Below, one piece after another: positions 7,829 to 17,390 of a stretch of 38,945 nt of DNA; the first letter of the stretch is position 1, and each line of letters begins with the position of its first letter. The notes below the pieces were generated by a model. The model had not been told where the DNA came from, ran no database searches, and saw only the letters and a list, made by a program, of their open reading frames with translations. This DNA comes from Smithella sp. (GTDB lineage: Bacteria > Desulfobacterota > Syntrophia > Syntrophales > Smithellaceae): positions 1 to 38,945 of the forward strand of contig JAGOMJ010000005.1 in NCBI GenBank assembly GCA_017993615.1, written 5' to 3'. A program made the translations under genes and the position numbers.

Positions 7829-8701
7829 ATGGATTATGAGGGGTTTATCATCAGGCCGCCAAGCGAAGCTTACAGTTTGCTTTTACAGGTGACCACGGGA
7901 TGTTCACATAATAAATGTACGTTTTGCGGCACTTACCGGCAAAAGAAATTTAAAATTAAACCGATTGAACGCATTAAAAAAGATCTTGACGAGGCCAGAC
8001 AATATGAGGACGTCGACAGAGTGTTTTTATGCGATGGCGATGCGCTGATCATCCCGCAGCCGAAACTTAAAGAAATACTTGAGCTCATTAACGAAAACCT
8101 GACCGATATTGAGAGGATCGGAACCTATGCCAATGCGAAAAGTATTTTGAGAAAAAGCGTTGAAGAACTCAAAGAATTAAAATCGCTGGGGCTGAAAATT
8201 GTTTATCTTGGTGTTGAAACCGGCAATGCGGAACTATTGAAAAAAATTCATAAAGGTGTAACGTATGAGCAGATGATCCAGGCCGGCCGTCGCATTAAAG
8301 AAGCGGGCATTATTCTTTCTGTAACAGTGCTTTTGGGGTTGGGGGGCAGGGAAAAAAGTATTGACCATGCTCTGGATACGGCAAAAATTCTGACGGATAT
8401 GGATCCGGACTATGTCGGCGCGCTGACGTTGATGCTGATTCCCGAAACAGAAATGTATGAGGATTATCTTGCAGGTCGTTTTGTTCTTCCCGATCAATTC
8501 GGTTTTATCCGGGAACTATACCTGATGATCGAAAAATCATCTTTTACGGACTGCTATTTCACATCCAACCATGCGTCGAATTATCTGCCGGTCAAAGCGC
8601 ACCTGCCGCGTGAAAAGGAAAAAAATCTGAAAATGATCGGCTCTGTGATTCACGAAAAAGACCTTAGCCGGCTCAGACCGGAATATTTGCGGGGCCTATA
8701 A
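7829..8701 (+). CDS. Radical SAM protein (COG1032-like) with CX4CX2C cluster motif
   Basis: A 290-aa radical SAM enzyme. The cluster motif is GCSHNKCTFCG (residues ~25-35): the first two Cys are four residues apart, not the canonical three. A TIM-barrel core follows, with a FLCDGDAL segment and a GVETGN glycine motif of the Elp3/MiaB-like superfamily. Similar short proteins with CX4CX2C are common in anaerobes and are annotated only as radical SAM proteins; substrate and reaction are unknown. The corC-like gene begins 16 nt downstream, so it appears to be the first gene of the corC-lnt-prfB operon. Start ATG 7829; the reading frame and motif are clear. Confidence 0.88.
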   Translation: MDYEGFIIRPPSEAYSLLLQVTTGCSHNKCTFCGTYRQKKFKIKPIERIKKDLDEARQYEDVDRVFLCDGDALIIPQPKLKEILELINENLTDIERIGTYANAKSILRKSVEELKELKSLGLKIVYLGVETGNAELLKKIHKGVTYEQMIQAGRRIKEAGIILSVTVLLGLGGREKSIDHALDTAKILTDMDPDYVGALTLMLIPETEMYEDYLAGRFVLPDQFGFIRELYLMIEKSSFTDCYFTSNHASNYLPVKAHLPREKEKNLKMIGSVIHEKDLSRLRPEYLRGL

Positions 8702-8717
8702 CTCAGGGAGAAGATAT

Positions 8718-9551
8718 TTGAACATCAAAAAAAACATTTCCAAACTTTTTTTCTGGCGCGAACAAAAATATATCAAAAACAAAATCAATGCCATGTTGTC
8801 CGTCGCCCAGAAAAGCGGTTTGGTCGATGCGTCGTCCCGGGAGATGATCGAGAATATCCTTGAGTTTTCCCACACGCTGGTTCGCGAAATCATGATTCCG
8901 CGCACGGATATTGTCGCGGTTAGCACGGAGGCGGCAATAGATGACATCATCCATGAGGTTATTGCCTCAAGACATACGCGGATCCCCGTGTACCGGGATA
9001 CCATTGATAATATCATCGGCATCCTCAACGTCAAGGACATCCTCATGTTCTGGTCCAAGCCGATGACCAAGGAAGATTTGATTGCCTGTTTGAGCACGCC
9101 TCATTATATTCCGGAAACAAAAAACACCCACCTCCTGTTTTATGAATTGAAGGAAAATAAAAAGCATATGGCTATCGTCATCGACGAATACGGCGGGACG
9201 GCGGGTCTGGTTACCTTGGAAGACATGCTGGAGGAAATTGTCGGAGAAATCCGCGACGAACATGATGGCAATGTCACCGATGACCGCATCATTCAGTCGC
9301 CGGACGGATCTCTCATATTTGACGGCCGCATGGAGATTGAAAAAATAGAAGAAAACCTGAACATCGATCTGAAAAAAGGCAGATATGAAACATTGGGCGG
9401 TTTGATCCTTGATGCGATAAAGCGCATTCCGGTTTCCGGAGAAAAATTCCAGATCGAAGGACTGGACGTTACCATAGACAAGGCCGATGAAAGAAGTATC
9501 AAAAAGGTCAAGATAAAAAAGATTGAAACCGACAACGACGATGAAAAATAA
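8718..9551 (+). CDS. corC: CorC/HlyC-type CBS-domain protein
   Basis: A 277-aa cytoplasmic protein of the CorC/YbeX group. A short N-terminal helical part contains [13 protein letters not shown], the entry to two tandem CBS domains (~65-190). [20 protein letters not shown] lies in the second, and a C-terminal CorC_HlyC domain (~205-265) includes [10 protein letters not shown]. The family is linked to Mg2+/Co2+ handling and, via E. coli ybeX-lnt, to ribosome and envelope homeostasis; the exact role is unsettled. The start is TTG 8718 with AGGGAG 7 nt upstream. The 3' end overlaps lnt by 11 nt, indicating coupled translation. Confidence 0.9.
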   Translation: MNIKKNISKLFFWREQKYIKNKINAMLSVAQKSGLVDASSREMIENILEFSHTLVREIMIPRTDIVAVSTEAAIDDIIHEVIASRHTRIPVYRDTIDNIIGILNVKDILMFWSKPMTKEDLIACLSTPHYIPETKNTHLLFYELKENKKHMAIVIDEYGGTAGLVTLEDMLEEIVGEIRDEHDGNVTDDRIIQSPDGSLIFDGRMEIEKIEENLNIDLKKGRYETLGGLILDAIKRIPVSGEKFQIEGLDVTIDKADERSIKKVKIKKIETDNDDEK

Positions 9552-11103
9552 TTTTCCCGAAGTCTCTTTGGCAGACATTTCCCGGAATCTTTTCCGGAAG
9601 AATATCTTTTTTGCCGCGTTGAGCGGTATCCTGCTGTTTTTGTCGTTTCCGAAGTACGGATCCGGTGTATTGGCCTGGGTGGCCCTGGTGCCGCTTTTTT
9701 ACGCGCTGAAAAACGCTGCGACCATCCGTCATGGACTGCTTCTGGGTTTTATTACCGGGATCATCAGTTATGTGGGGATCATTTACTGGATTGCCCACGT
9801 TATTGTAAACTACGGGCATCTTCCGCTTTATATCGGAATTGCGCTGATGCTGCTTCTGGCCGCGTATCTGAGTCTTTACCTGTCGTTTTTTGCCGGATGT
9901 CTTGTGTCCTTTCGTGAGAAAGTACCGTTTTACATCATCGGGCCGGCTTTATGGGTTTCTCTGGAATTTTGCAAATCCTTTATTCTGACAGGTTTTCCGT
10001 GGGAGAATTTGGGGTATTCGCAGTACGGAAACACCTATCTGATTCAGGTTGCTGATATTTTCGGTGTTCCGGGTTTGTCCTTTCTCATTGTTTTGGTAAA
10101 TGCCGTTCTCTTGGATGTGATCCACAGGAGAACAAAAAAAGAATATGTTGCCGCCGGCATGGTTTTTGTTCTGATTGCCGGAATCTATGTGTACGGATTT
10201 TTCCGTCTGAGAGAGATTGATGCGACGGTGACAAACGCTCCGGGCATTGACGTGTCGCTGATACAGGGCAATATTGACCAGGCCGTCAAATGGGATCAGG
10301 ATTACAAGCAGGAGACATTGGATATCTATGAACGGCTATCTTTAAAAAACAAGCCCGGCCGGGGCAGTCTCATAATCTGGCCGGAAACGGCGGTTCCGTT
10401 TAAATTTCAAAACATCAACCGTTTTCGCCGTCAGATCATTGACCTGTCTTTAAAAACTCAAAGCTGGCTTCTGTTCGGCTCGGTGAGTTATGAGCCCGGA
10501 GCATACGGCAATGATTTTTTTAACAGCGCCTATCTGCTGTCTCCCTCCGGTGACGTCAGAGGACGCTATGATAAAGTCCATCTCGTACCGTATGGCGAAT
10601 ATGTTCCGTTCAGGGATCTCATGCCCTTTGTCAAAGGGCTGACGTCAGGTATCGGGGATTTCAGTTCCGGGGCGGGATTTGATCCCCTGTCCCTGAATGA
10701 TAAAAAAATAGGGGTTCTGATCTGTTATGAGGGCATTTTACCGTTTGCCTCGCGAGCCTATAAAAATAAAGCCGCCGAACTGCTGGTCAATATTACCAAT
10801 GACGCCTGGTTCGGAGCAACGTCGGCGCCCTTTCAGCATTTCTCCATGGCGGTTTTCAGAGCGGTGGAAATGCGCCTGTACCTGGTCAGAGCGGCCAATA
10901 CCGGAATTTCCGGAATTATTGATCCTGCCGGAAGAATTATTGCAAAAACGGGTATCTTTCAGGAAGAGGCCTTGAAGGGGCATGCAAAATTTGTCACAAT
11001 ACCGACGGTGTATGAACGAGTCGGGGATATTTTCATCATCGGGTGTTTTATGATGGTGAGCATCTGTTTTATTTTCAGTTTAAGACGAAGGAGTCAAAAA
11101 TGA
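9541..11103 (+). CDS. lnt: Apolipoprotein N-acyltransferase
   Basis: A 520-aa inner-membrane enzyme that adds the third acyl chain to the N-terminal Cys of lipoproteins, needed for Lol sorting. The N-terminal ~230 residues hold several membrane helices. A nitrilase-type periplasmic domain follows with the Glu-Lys-Cys triad visible: WPETAVP (~280), KVHLVPYGEYVPF (~346) and LICYEG (~395). A final membrane helix ends the protein. The frame could open at TTG 9523, but ATG 9541 gives the usual length. It overlaps corC by 11 nt, and its TGA overlaps the prfB ATG (ATGA). Its presence fits an outer membrane with triacylated lipoproteins. Confidence 0.96.
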   Translation: MKNNFPEVSLADISRNLFRKNIFFAALSGILLFLSFPKYGSGVLAWVALVPLFYALKNAATIRHGLLLGFITGIISYVGIIYWIAHVIVNYGHLPLYIGIALMLLLAAYLSLYLSFFAGCLVSFREKVPFYIIGPALWVSLEFCKSFILTGFPWENLGYSQYGNTYLIQVADIFGVPGLSFLIVLVNAVLLDVIHRRTKKEYVAAGMVFVLIAGIYVYGFFRLREIDATVTNAPGIDVSLIQGNIDQAVKWDQDYKQETLDIYERLSLKNKPGRGSLIIWPETAVPFKFQNINRFRRQIIDLSLKTQSWLLFGSVSYEPGAYGNDFFNSAYLLSPSGDVRGRYDKVHLVPYGEYVPFRDLMPFVKGLTSGIGDFSSGAGFDPLSLNDKKIGVLICYEGILPFASRAYKNKAAELLVNITNDAWFGATSAPFQHFSMAVFRAVEMRLYLVRAANTGISGIIDPAGRIIAKTGIFQEEALKGHAKFVTIPTVYERVGDIFIIGCFMMVSICFIFSLRRRSQK

Positions 11104-12207
11104 CCACGGAAAACATTCTGGAAACGATCAGCGATCTGAAAAGAAGAATTCAGCATATCGGGGAGTGTCTTTGACGTTCCGGAATTGAAAATGAAAATAA
11201 AAGATCTGGAGGAGTTATCCTTAAAAAAGGATTTCTGGAATGATCAGGATTATGCCCGGTCCGTTCTCCAGAAGAAGACAAATCTGTCCGAAAAAGTGGA
11301 AAGATGGGACAGATTCAGCAAAGACATCAGCGACATTGAAAACCTTGCGGAAATGGCCGTCAGAGAGAAAGACGAGCATGTCCTGCAGGATATCGATGAA
11401 GAGCTGGAACAGTTGAATGCGGCCGTTGCCCATGAAGAACTGAAGATGATGCTCAACGGCGAGCAGGATGCTATGAATGCCATCGTATCCATTCATGCCG
11501 GCGCAGGGGGAACGGAGGCGCAGGACTGGACGGAAATGCTGTTGCGGATGTATCTGCGTTGGGCGGAGAAGAAAAAATTTGCGGCCAGGATCATCGATTA
11601 TCTGCCGGGGGATGAGGCCGGTGTTAAAAGCGTGTCGTTTACGCTTGAAGGAGAGTATGCGTACGGATATGCCAAGGCGGAAATCGGCATTCATCGTCTG
11701 GTCCGTATTTCCCCCTTTGATGCCGGTGCGCGTCGTCATACATCGTTTGCCTCCGTGTTTGTATATCCCGAAGTCGATGACGATATCAAAATTGAAATCA
11801 ATGACGATGATTTGCGCATCGATACGTTTCGTGCCGGAGGCAAGGGGGGGCAGCATGTCAATAAAACCGATTCGGCGGTAAGAATTACACACGTGCCGAC
11901 GGGGATTGTTGTACAGTGCCAAAACGAACGTTCTCAACATCAGAACAAAGCGATGGCCATGAAATTTTTGAAGTCGCGGCTCTATGAGAGGGAACTACAG
12001 TTAAAAAATCAGAAAATCGATGAGGAAAACAAGCAGAAAAAAGACATCGCGTGGGGCAGCCAGATACGGTCCTATGTTCTGCATCCCTACAAACTGGTCA
12101 AGGATCACCGGACCAATGTCGAATGCGGCAACGCCGGTAAAGTGCTGGACGGAGACATTGATGAATTCATTCAAGCCTATCTGATGATGACGACAACGAC
12201 CTCGTAA
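11100..12207 (+). CDS. prfB: Peptide chain release factor 2, with programmed +1 frameshift
   Basis: RF2 reads UAA and UGA stops. The gene is split: a 24-codon zero frame from ATG 11100 runs into an in-frame TGA at 11172-11174, and the rest is in the +1 frame from 11173. The joined product is 368 aa, the normal RF2 length. The RF2-specific tripeptide SPF lies in RISPFDAGARRH, and the catalytic GGQ in GGKGGQHVNK. AAGGAG precedes the ATG, which overlaps the lnt stop (ATGA). An internal start at TTG 11185 or ATG 11191 would give an N-truncated protein and is not needed. Autoregulation by the frameshift is established for the family. Confidence 0.96.
11160..11175 (+). promoter_or_regulatory. prfB programmed +1 frameshift site
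   Basis: A Shine-Dalgarno-like GGGGAG (11160-11165) is followed by a 3-nt spacer TGT and the slip sequence CTTTGAC (11169-11175). This has the same spacing as the classic E. coli site. When RF2 is scarce, the ribosome slips from CTT onto TTT, bypasses the TGA at 11172-11174 and continues with GAC. Confidence 0.95.
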
Positions 12208-12275
12208 TCGGATGGGCCAGTGCACGGCAACTTCTCCTTTGATCGTCGCGTTTTTGTCCAAGGGAAATTTAATTT

Positions 12276-12303
12276 TTGGAAAAATGAAAAATTATGCTAT
12301 AAA
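12276..12303 (+). promoter_or_regulatory. Candidate promoter for the mltD-like gene
   Basis: TTGGAA (12276-12281), a 16-nt spacer and TATAAA (12298-12303) lie 74 nt before the ATG at 12377. Consensus match only. Confidence 0.45.
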
Positions 12304-12376
12304 GATGAACCATACGGTACGGCCATGATGGAAGGATATGCAGAAGCGTGTCGTATTTATGAATAAGGAGTTCTGA

Positions 12377-13897
12377 ATGACCGGATTGACAAGAAACCGT
12401 CTGATAGGCCTGATTGCTCTCATCTGTCTTTTCATCGTCCCTTTAATCGGATATGCTGAAAATTCTATTGACAAAAAAAGTCCGGAGTCCTCCGGCGACA
12501 TCACGAAACAAAAAATAGACCAGAAAATAAAGCTCGCCGCGTTGAATAACGACGACGAAAGCAGCCTGTTTGATTTTCCGCAGGAAAACGATCCCTTGGC
12601 GGATGTTCAGGAGGATGATGAAAAACAGGACATGATGGAAAATGCACTGGAGTTATTGGGTGAGGCCGACAAACTTTGGAAAAACGGAGATATCGAAGAA
12701 ACCCTGGATACACTGGATGAGGCTTATTCGTTAATTCTTAATGCCAACGGCGATTCGGCAATCGCTCAGGAAAAAGACGATCTGCGTCTTTTAATTTCCC
12801 AGCGCATTCTCGCTGTTTATTCCTCCAAACGGGATGTGCTCCAGGGGAAAAACGGCGAGATTCCCTTGTTAATGAACGGCGATGTGCAAAAGGAGATCAC
12901 TTCTTTTCAGACCGTCGAGCGCGACAGTTTTCTTGCCGCCTATGAGCGGTCCGGCATGTACCGTTCTGAAATTGTGAAAGAGCTTAAACGGTCCGGGATT
13001 CCTGAAGAGTTCTTCTGGCTGCCTCTTGTTGAAAGCCTCTTTAAAATCAATGCTTATTCTTCGGCCCGCGCACTCGGGTTATGGCAATTCATTCCTTCGA
13101 CCGGGTATAAGTTCGGACTGAATCGCGATGAATGGGTTGATGAACGGATGGATGTGCAAAAATCCACCAAGGCGGCCATCGCTTATTTGAAAGAACTGCA
13201 TGGTATGTTCGGCGACTGGCTTACGGCGCTGGCTGCGTATAATTGCGGGGAGGGCAGGGTCCTGAGGGTGATTTCACGACAGCGGCTCAATTACCTGGAC
13301 AGCTTCTGGGATTTGTACAGGCAATTGCCGAATGAAACAGCGCGTTACGTTCCCCGATTCCTGGCCACGCTGCATATCGTCAACAATCCGCAAAAATACG
13401 GATTTGATTTGAGCCATACCGCCAGGCCGATTGAATTTGAAACGGTCCGGGTAAACAGGATCATGAAGTTTAACGATATTGCCGAAAGAATCGACACGAC
13501 GGAAGATATCTTGTGCCTGCTAAACCCCGAATTGAGGCATAAGATGACGCCGGATCGGGAATATGATTTAAAAGTTCCGGGAGGCATGCTGGATAAATTC
13601 AGTTTTGTGTATCATGAAATCCCGTCCAGTGAGAAGCCGAGCATCGCGTCCGTCCAGACGTATGTCAAGGCATCCGACCGAACACGCAGGACCTACATCA
13701 AGCATCGTGTCAAGAGAGGCGAGACCCTTTACTCCATTTCGCGAAAGTATAAAGTTTCGATTTCCAGCATTCGATCCTTGAATAAATTAAGTCCGAAAAA
13801 GAAACTGATTCAGGGGAGAAGACTGCTCATTCCTGTTGCGTCGGCCAAACGGCATGCAAAGGGATTGACCGTAAAAAAAAAATTCAAAAAGAAATAA
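12377..13897 (+). CDS. mltD: MltD-like membrane-bound lytic murein transglycosylase, zero-frame product with one LysM
   Basis: A 506-aa murein hydrolase cutting MurNAc-GlcNAc with anhydro-MurNAc formation. The N-terminus has a signal/membrane segment (~7-22), then an acidic linker with a TPR-like helical part (~75-150). The SLT domain follows (~200-330): catalytic Glu in PLVESLF (~218), then SARALGLWQF and LAAYNCGEGRV. One LysM (~430-480) includes HRVKRGETLYSISRKYKVS. The frame then ends in a Lys-rich tail at TAA 13895-13897, just after an A10 run. The -1 frame continues with two more LysM domains (see 13882-14304), so the complete protein is probably 642 aa. Start ATG 12377 with AAGGAG upstream. 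Confidence 0.9.
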   Translation: MTGLTRNRLIGLIALICLFIVPLIGYAENSIDKKSPESSGDITKQKIDQKIKLAALNNDDESSLFDFPQENDPLADVQEDDEKQDMMENALELLGEADKLWKNGDIEETLDTLDEAYSLILNANGDSAIAQEKDDLRLLISQRILAVYSSKRDVLQGKNGEIPLLMNGDVQKEITSFQTVERDSFLAAYERSGMYRSEIVKELKRSGIPEEFFWLPLVESLFKINAYSSARALGLWQFIPSTGYKFGLNRDEWVDERMDVQKSTKAAIAYLKELHGMFGDWLTALAAYNCGEGRVLRVISRQRLNYLDSFWDLYRQLPNETARYVPRFLATLHIVNNPQKYGFDLSHTARPIEFETVRVNRIMKFNDIAERIDTTEDILCLLNPELRHKMTPDREYDLKVPGGMLDKFSFVYHEIPSSEKPSIASVQTYVKASDRTRRTYIKHRVKRGETLYSISRKYKVSISSIRSLNKLSPKKKLIQGRRLLIPVASAKRHAKGLTVKKKFKKK

Positions 13898-13914
13898 CGT
13901 CCATAGGTCGTTAT
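13861..13914 (+). promoter_or_regulatory. Candidate -1 recoding/slippage site in the mltD-like gene
   Basis: Three elements line up. AAGGGA (13859-13864) is Shine-Dalgarno-like. Ten consecutive A (13873-13882) contain A_AAA_AAA heptamers in the zero frame. A hairpin then forms from ATAACG (13894-13899) and CGTTAT (13909-13914), extended by CC/GG around an ATA loop with one T-T mismatch, and it contains the zero-frame TAA. The order resembles the dnaX -1 frameshift cassette. A10 alone could also cause RNA polymerase slippage. A simple indel mutation or assembly error cannot be excluded. Confidence 0.5.
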
Positions 13915-14304
13915 AAAGTTAAAAAAGGTGAAAACCTTTCTACGATAGCCTGCCGGTTTTCGGTGTCCGTATCGGAACTCAAAGCGGTCAATAACCTGTC
14001 GTCGGGACAAATTTACGCAGGTCAGCGCTTGAAGATTCCTCAAAAGGAAGACGGAAAGGATTCCGGCAATGAAGATTCCGAAAAAAATCTGAGAACATCC
14101 GCTCAAAAATCAAAAATCGATAAAAAAATATTGTCGGCAAAGGATATCAATCAGCTGGGGCCGGACAAATATATTGTCACGAAAAACGATAATCTGCACA
14201 CCATCGCCAAAAAAAATAATACCAATGCGGCCAGAATCATGGAGTTGAATGGCCTGTCCGTTGATGCAAAGATTGTTCCGGGTCAAATTCTGGTTGTTCA
14301 ATAA
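13882..14304 (+). CDS. -1 frame extension of the mltD-like gene: two further LysM domains
   Basis: Reading from the A10 run in the -1 frame gives 140 residues without a stop, starting IQKEITS and continuing straight into LysM 2 (YKVKKGENLSTIACRFSVS). A charged linker (~50 residues) leads to LysM 3 (YIVTKNDNLHTIAKKNN, ending PGQILVVQ). A GTG at 13963 lies inside LysM 2 and cannot start a sensible protein, and no ribosome site exists. The segment is therefore the 3' part of the upstream gene, expressed by -1 frameshifting or slippage, or else lost by an indel. LysM domains bind GlcNAc in peptidoglycan. MltD proteins commonly carry two or more, which supports the long form as the ancestral product. 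Confidence 0.75.
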   Translation: MQKEITSIGRYKVKKGENLSTIACRFSVSVSELKAVNNLSSGQIYAGQRLKIPQKEDGKDSGNEDSEKNLRTSAQKSKIDKKILSAKDINQLGPDKYIVTKNDNLHTIAKKNNTNAARIMELNGLSVDAKIVPGQILVVQ

Positions 14305-14358
14305 TCATCGCGGAACGTATGAATATATCATGACTTATTCGGAACCGTATTTATTTTC

Positions 14359-14386
14359 TTGACAAAAAAAGACGAATACTGATAAT
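14359..14386 (+). promoter_or_regulatory. Promoter of the panC-panD operon
   Basis: A perfect -35 TTGACA (14359-14364), a 16-nt spacer and a strong -10 GATAAT (14381-14386). The predicted transcript begins near 14393, just before the leader hairpin at 14398. One of the best promoter matches in the window. Confidence 0.7.
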
Positions 14387-14397
14387 GAAACCCTAAA

Positions 14398-14427
14398 TTC
14401 GCTTGGATCCGAAAGGACTGAGACGGA
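14398..14427 (+). promoter_or_regulatory. Leader hairpin with two bulged adenines, candidate 'pan' RNA motif
   Basis: A hairpin folds as UUCG-CUUGG-(A)-UCC, a GAAA tetraloop, then GGA-CUGAG-(A)-CGGA. It has 12 base pairs, some G-U, with single bulged adenines at 14407 and 14423. One hairpin with bulged adenines upstream of pantothenate genes is how I recall the orphan pan RNA motif, reported from Firmicutes, Chloroflexi and Deltaproteobacteria. Its 3' half (14420-14427) can instead pair with 14454-14464, so it sits in a switching arrangement with the terminator. The family assignment is from memory. Confidence 0.6.
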
Positions 14428-14449
14428 AGGAAAATGCATCGAAAATTTT

Positions 14450-14483
14450 AAAGCCTTTCGTCTTGCGATGAAAGGCTTTTTTT
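14450..14483 (+). terminator. Intrinsic terminator/attenuator in the panC leader
   Basis: AAAGCCTTTC (14450-14459) pairs perfectly over 10 bp with GAAAGGCTTT (14470-14479) and runs into TTTT. It lies between the pan promoter and panC, so it must be read through for panC-panD expression. CCTTTCGTCTT (14454-14464) can alternatively pair over 11 bp with GAGACGGAAGG (14420-14430), which would prevent the terminator. Confidence 0.8.
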
Positions 14484-14491
14484 ATTCGAAG

Positions 14492-15355
14492 ATGAACGTC
14501 GTAAAGTCAGTTCAGAAAATGCAGTCTTTCTCTGAAAACCTGCGTTTGGAGGGAAAGAAAATTGCATGTGTTCCCACCATGGGCTACTTTCATGAAGGTC
14601 ATCTTGCATTGATGAGAGAAGCCCGCAAGCAAGCGGACTGTGTTGTTGTCAGTATTTATGTGAATCCGACGCAGTTCGGGCCTCAGGAAGATTTCTCCAA
14701 ATATCCCCGTAATTTTGATCGAGATATGAAGATGGCGCAAAACGTAGGCGTAGATGTCATCTTTTACCCGTCGAACCGGGCAATGTATCCTCCGCACTAT
14801 CAGACCTATGTGGCGGTTGAAAAAGTCACGCAGAATCTGTGCGGAGCATCCCGGCCGGGCCATTTTCGCGGTGTGACCACCGTATGCAATAAGTTGTTCA
14901 ATATTATCAAGCCGCATGTTGCTGTCTTCGGCAAAAAGGATTTTCAACAATTTGTCGTCGTCCAGCGCATGGTGCGTGATCTGAACATGGATCTGGAGAT
15001 CATCGGGTATCCCACGGTCAGGGAAGCGGACGGACTGGCCATGAGCTCGCGCAACAAATATCTTTCCGCCGAACAAAGAACCTCTGCATTGGTTTTATTC
15101 AAGTCTCTCCAACTGGCTCAAAAACTGTACGCGAAAAAAGAGACATCGCCCCGTATCATTATCGATGCCGTGAAAAAAATGATTCAAAAAACACCTCTTA
15201 CACAAATCGATTACGTGAAAATCTGTGACACGACGCGCCTGCAAGATATCGCAAAAATCACAGATCAGACCGTTATTGCTCTGGCTGTCAGAATCGGTTC
15301 GACTCGACTGATTGACAATCATGTTTTCGGTGAAGCGCTGAAAATATCATATTGA
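14492..15355 (+). CDS. panC: Pantothenate synthetase
   Basis: A 287-aa cytosolic enzyme joining pantoate and beta-alanine with ATP to make pantothenate. ATP-binding and pantoate motifs are clear: VPTMGYFHEGHLALM near the N-terminus (HIGH-like), SIYVNPTQFGP, GKKDFQQ and the late MSSRNKYLS (KMSKS-like). The frame extends to an ATG at 14468, but that codon lies inside the terminator stem. ATG 14492 gives the normal protein, though its Shine-Dalgarno is weak. panD follows 24 nt after the stop. Control by leader attenuation is likely. panB is not in the window. Confidence 0.95.
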   Translation: MNVVKSVQKMQSFSENLRLEGKKIACVPTMGYFHEGHLALMREARKQADCVVVSIYVNPTQFGPQEDFSKYPRNFDRDMKMAQNVGVDVIFYPSNRAMYPPHYQTYVAVEKVTQNLCGASRPGHFRGVTTVCNKLFNIIKPHVAVFGKKDFQQFVVVQRMVRDLNMDLEIIGYPTVREADGLAMSSRNKYLSAEQRTSALVLFKSLQLAQKLYAKKETSPRIIIDAVKKMIQKTPLTQIDYVKICDTTRLQDIAKITDQTVIALAVRIGSTRLIDNHVFGEALKISY

Positions 15356-15379
15356 ATTTTTTAAGGAGACACTTAAACC

Positions 15380-15736
15380 ATGCAGAGATTTATGCTGAAA
15401 TCAAAAATTCACCGGGCAACGGTCACGGATGCCGATCTGCATTACGAAGGCAGCATTTCCATTGATGAAAAACTCTTGGAAGCAGCATCCATTTTGCCTT
15501 ATGAGAAAGTTGCGATATATGACGTGGACAACGGGGAGAGATTCACCACGTATGCAATCAAGGGAAAACGAAATTCCGGAATCATCTGCCTCAACGGCGC
15601 TGCGGCCCGTAAAGTGGCTAAAGGGGACCTGATCATCATTGCCAGTTATGTGGTGGTCGAGGAAGCGGAAACGAAAAACTGGAAACCGACCTGTGTCTTT
15701 GTTGACGGTAAAAACAAGATCAAGAAGAAACATTGA
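15380..15736 (+). CDS. panD: Aspartate 1-decarboxylase proenzyme
   Basis: A 118-aa pyruvoyl enzyme making beta-alanine from aspartate for PanC. The self-cleavage site HYEGSIS places Gly24-Ser25 exactly as in E. coli; Ser25 becomes the pyruvoyl group of the alpha chain. Other family motifs are GERFTTYAI and [17 protein letters not shown] lies upstream of ATG 15380. Cotranscribed with panC and so under the same leader. Its Lys-rich tail is unremarkable. Confidence 0.96.
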   Translation: MQRFMLKSKIHRATVTDADLHYEGSISIDEKLLEAASILPYEKVAIYDVDNGERFTTYAIKGKRNSGIICLNGAAARKVAKGDLIIIASYVVVEEAETKNWKPTCVFVDGKNKIKKKH

Positions 15737-15774
15737 CCGTATGAAGGTGTCTGACCGGATCAATGTGCCCATGG

Positions 15775-15794
15775 ATATCCGCCGGATATTTTTT
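15775..15794 (+). terminator. Short terminator-like hairpin after panD
   Basis: ATATCC (15775-15780) and GGATAT (15784-15789) close on a 3-nt loop and run into six T (15789-15794). The stem is short and AT-rich, so termination may be weak. It fits the end of the panC-panD operon. Confidence 0.45.
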
Positions 15795-15904
15795 GTCTCG
15801 AAAACTGAAGTTCAATCCCCATAAAAATATTAGACTACATTCATGACCTGTGTTATTGATGTGTATATTTGACGCAACATCATGCAGACTAACGTGCTGC
15901 TTAA

Positions 15905-17356
<1,452 letters not shown>

Positions 17357-17390
17357 ATTCCGGGATGCTTTAAGAATAAACGCGTTGCGC

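Noticed and set aside
13963..14304. Independent LysM protein starting at GTG 13963
   Set aside because: That start cuts LysM 2 in half and has no ribosome site; the frame is open back to the A10 run, so it belongs to the upstream gene.
14434..14451. Tiny leader ORF (MHRKF) between the pan hairpin and the terminator
   Set aside because: Five codons with AAGG only 3 nt upstream, and no regulatory codon run related to pantothenate. Likely chance.
14468..14491. Upstream panC start at 14468
   Set aside because: The ATG lies inside the terminator 3' arm and the added residues (KGFFYSK) are not part of the family N-terminus.
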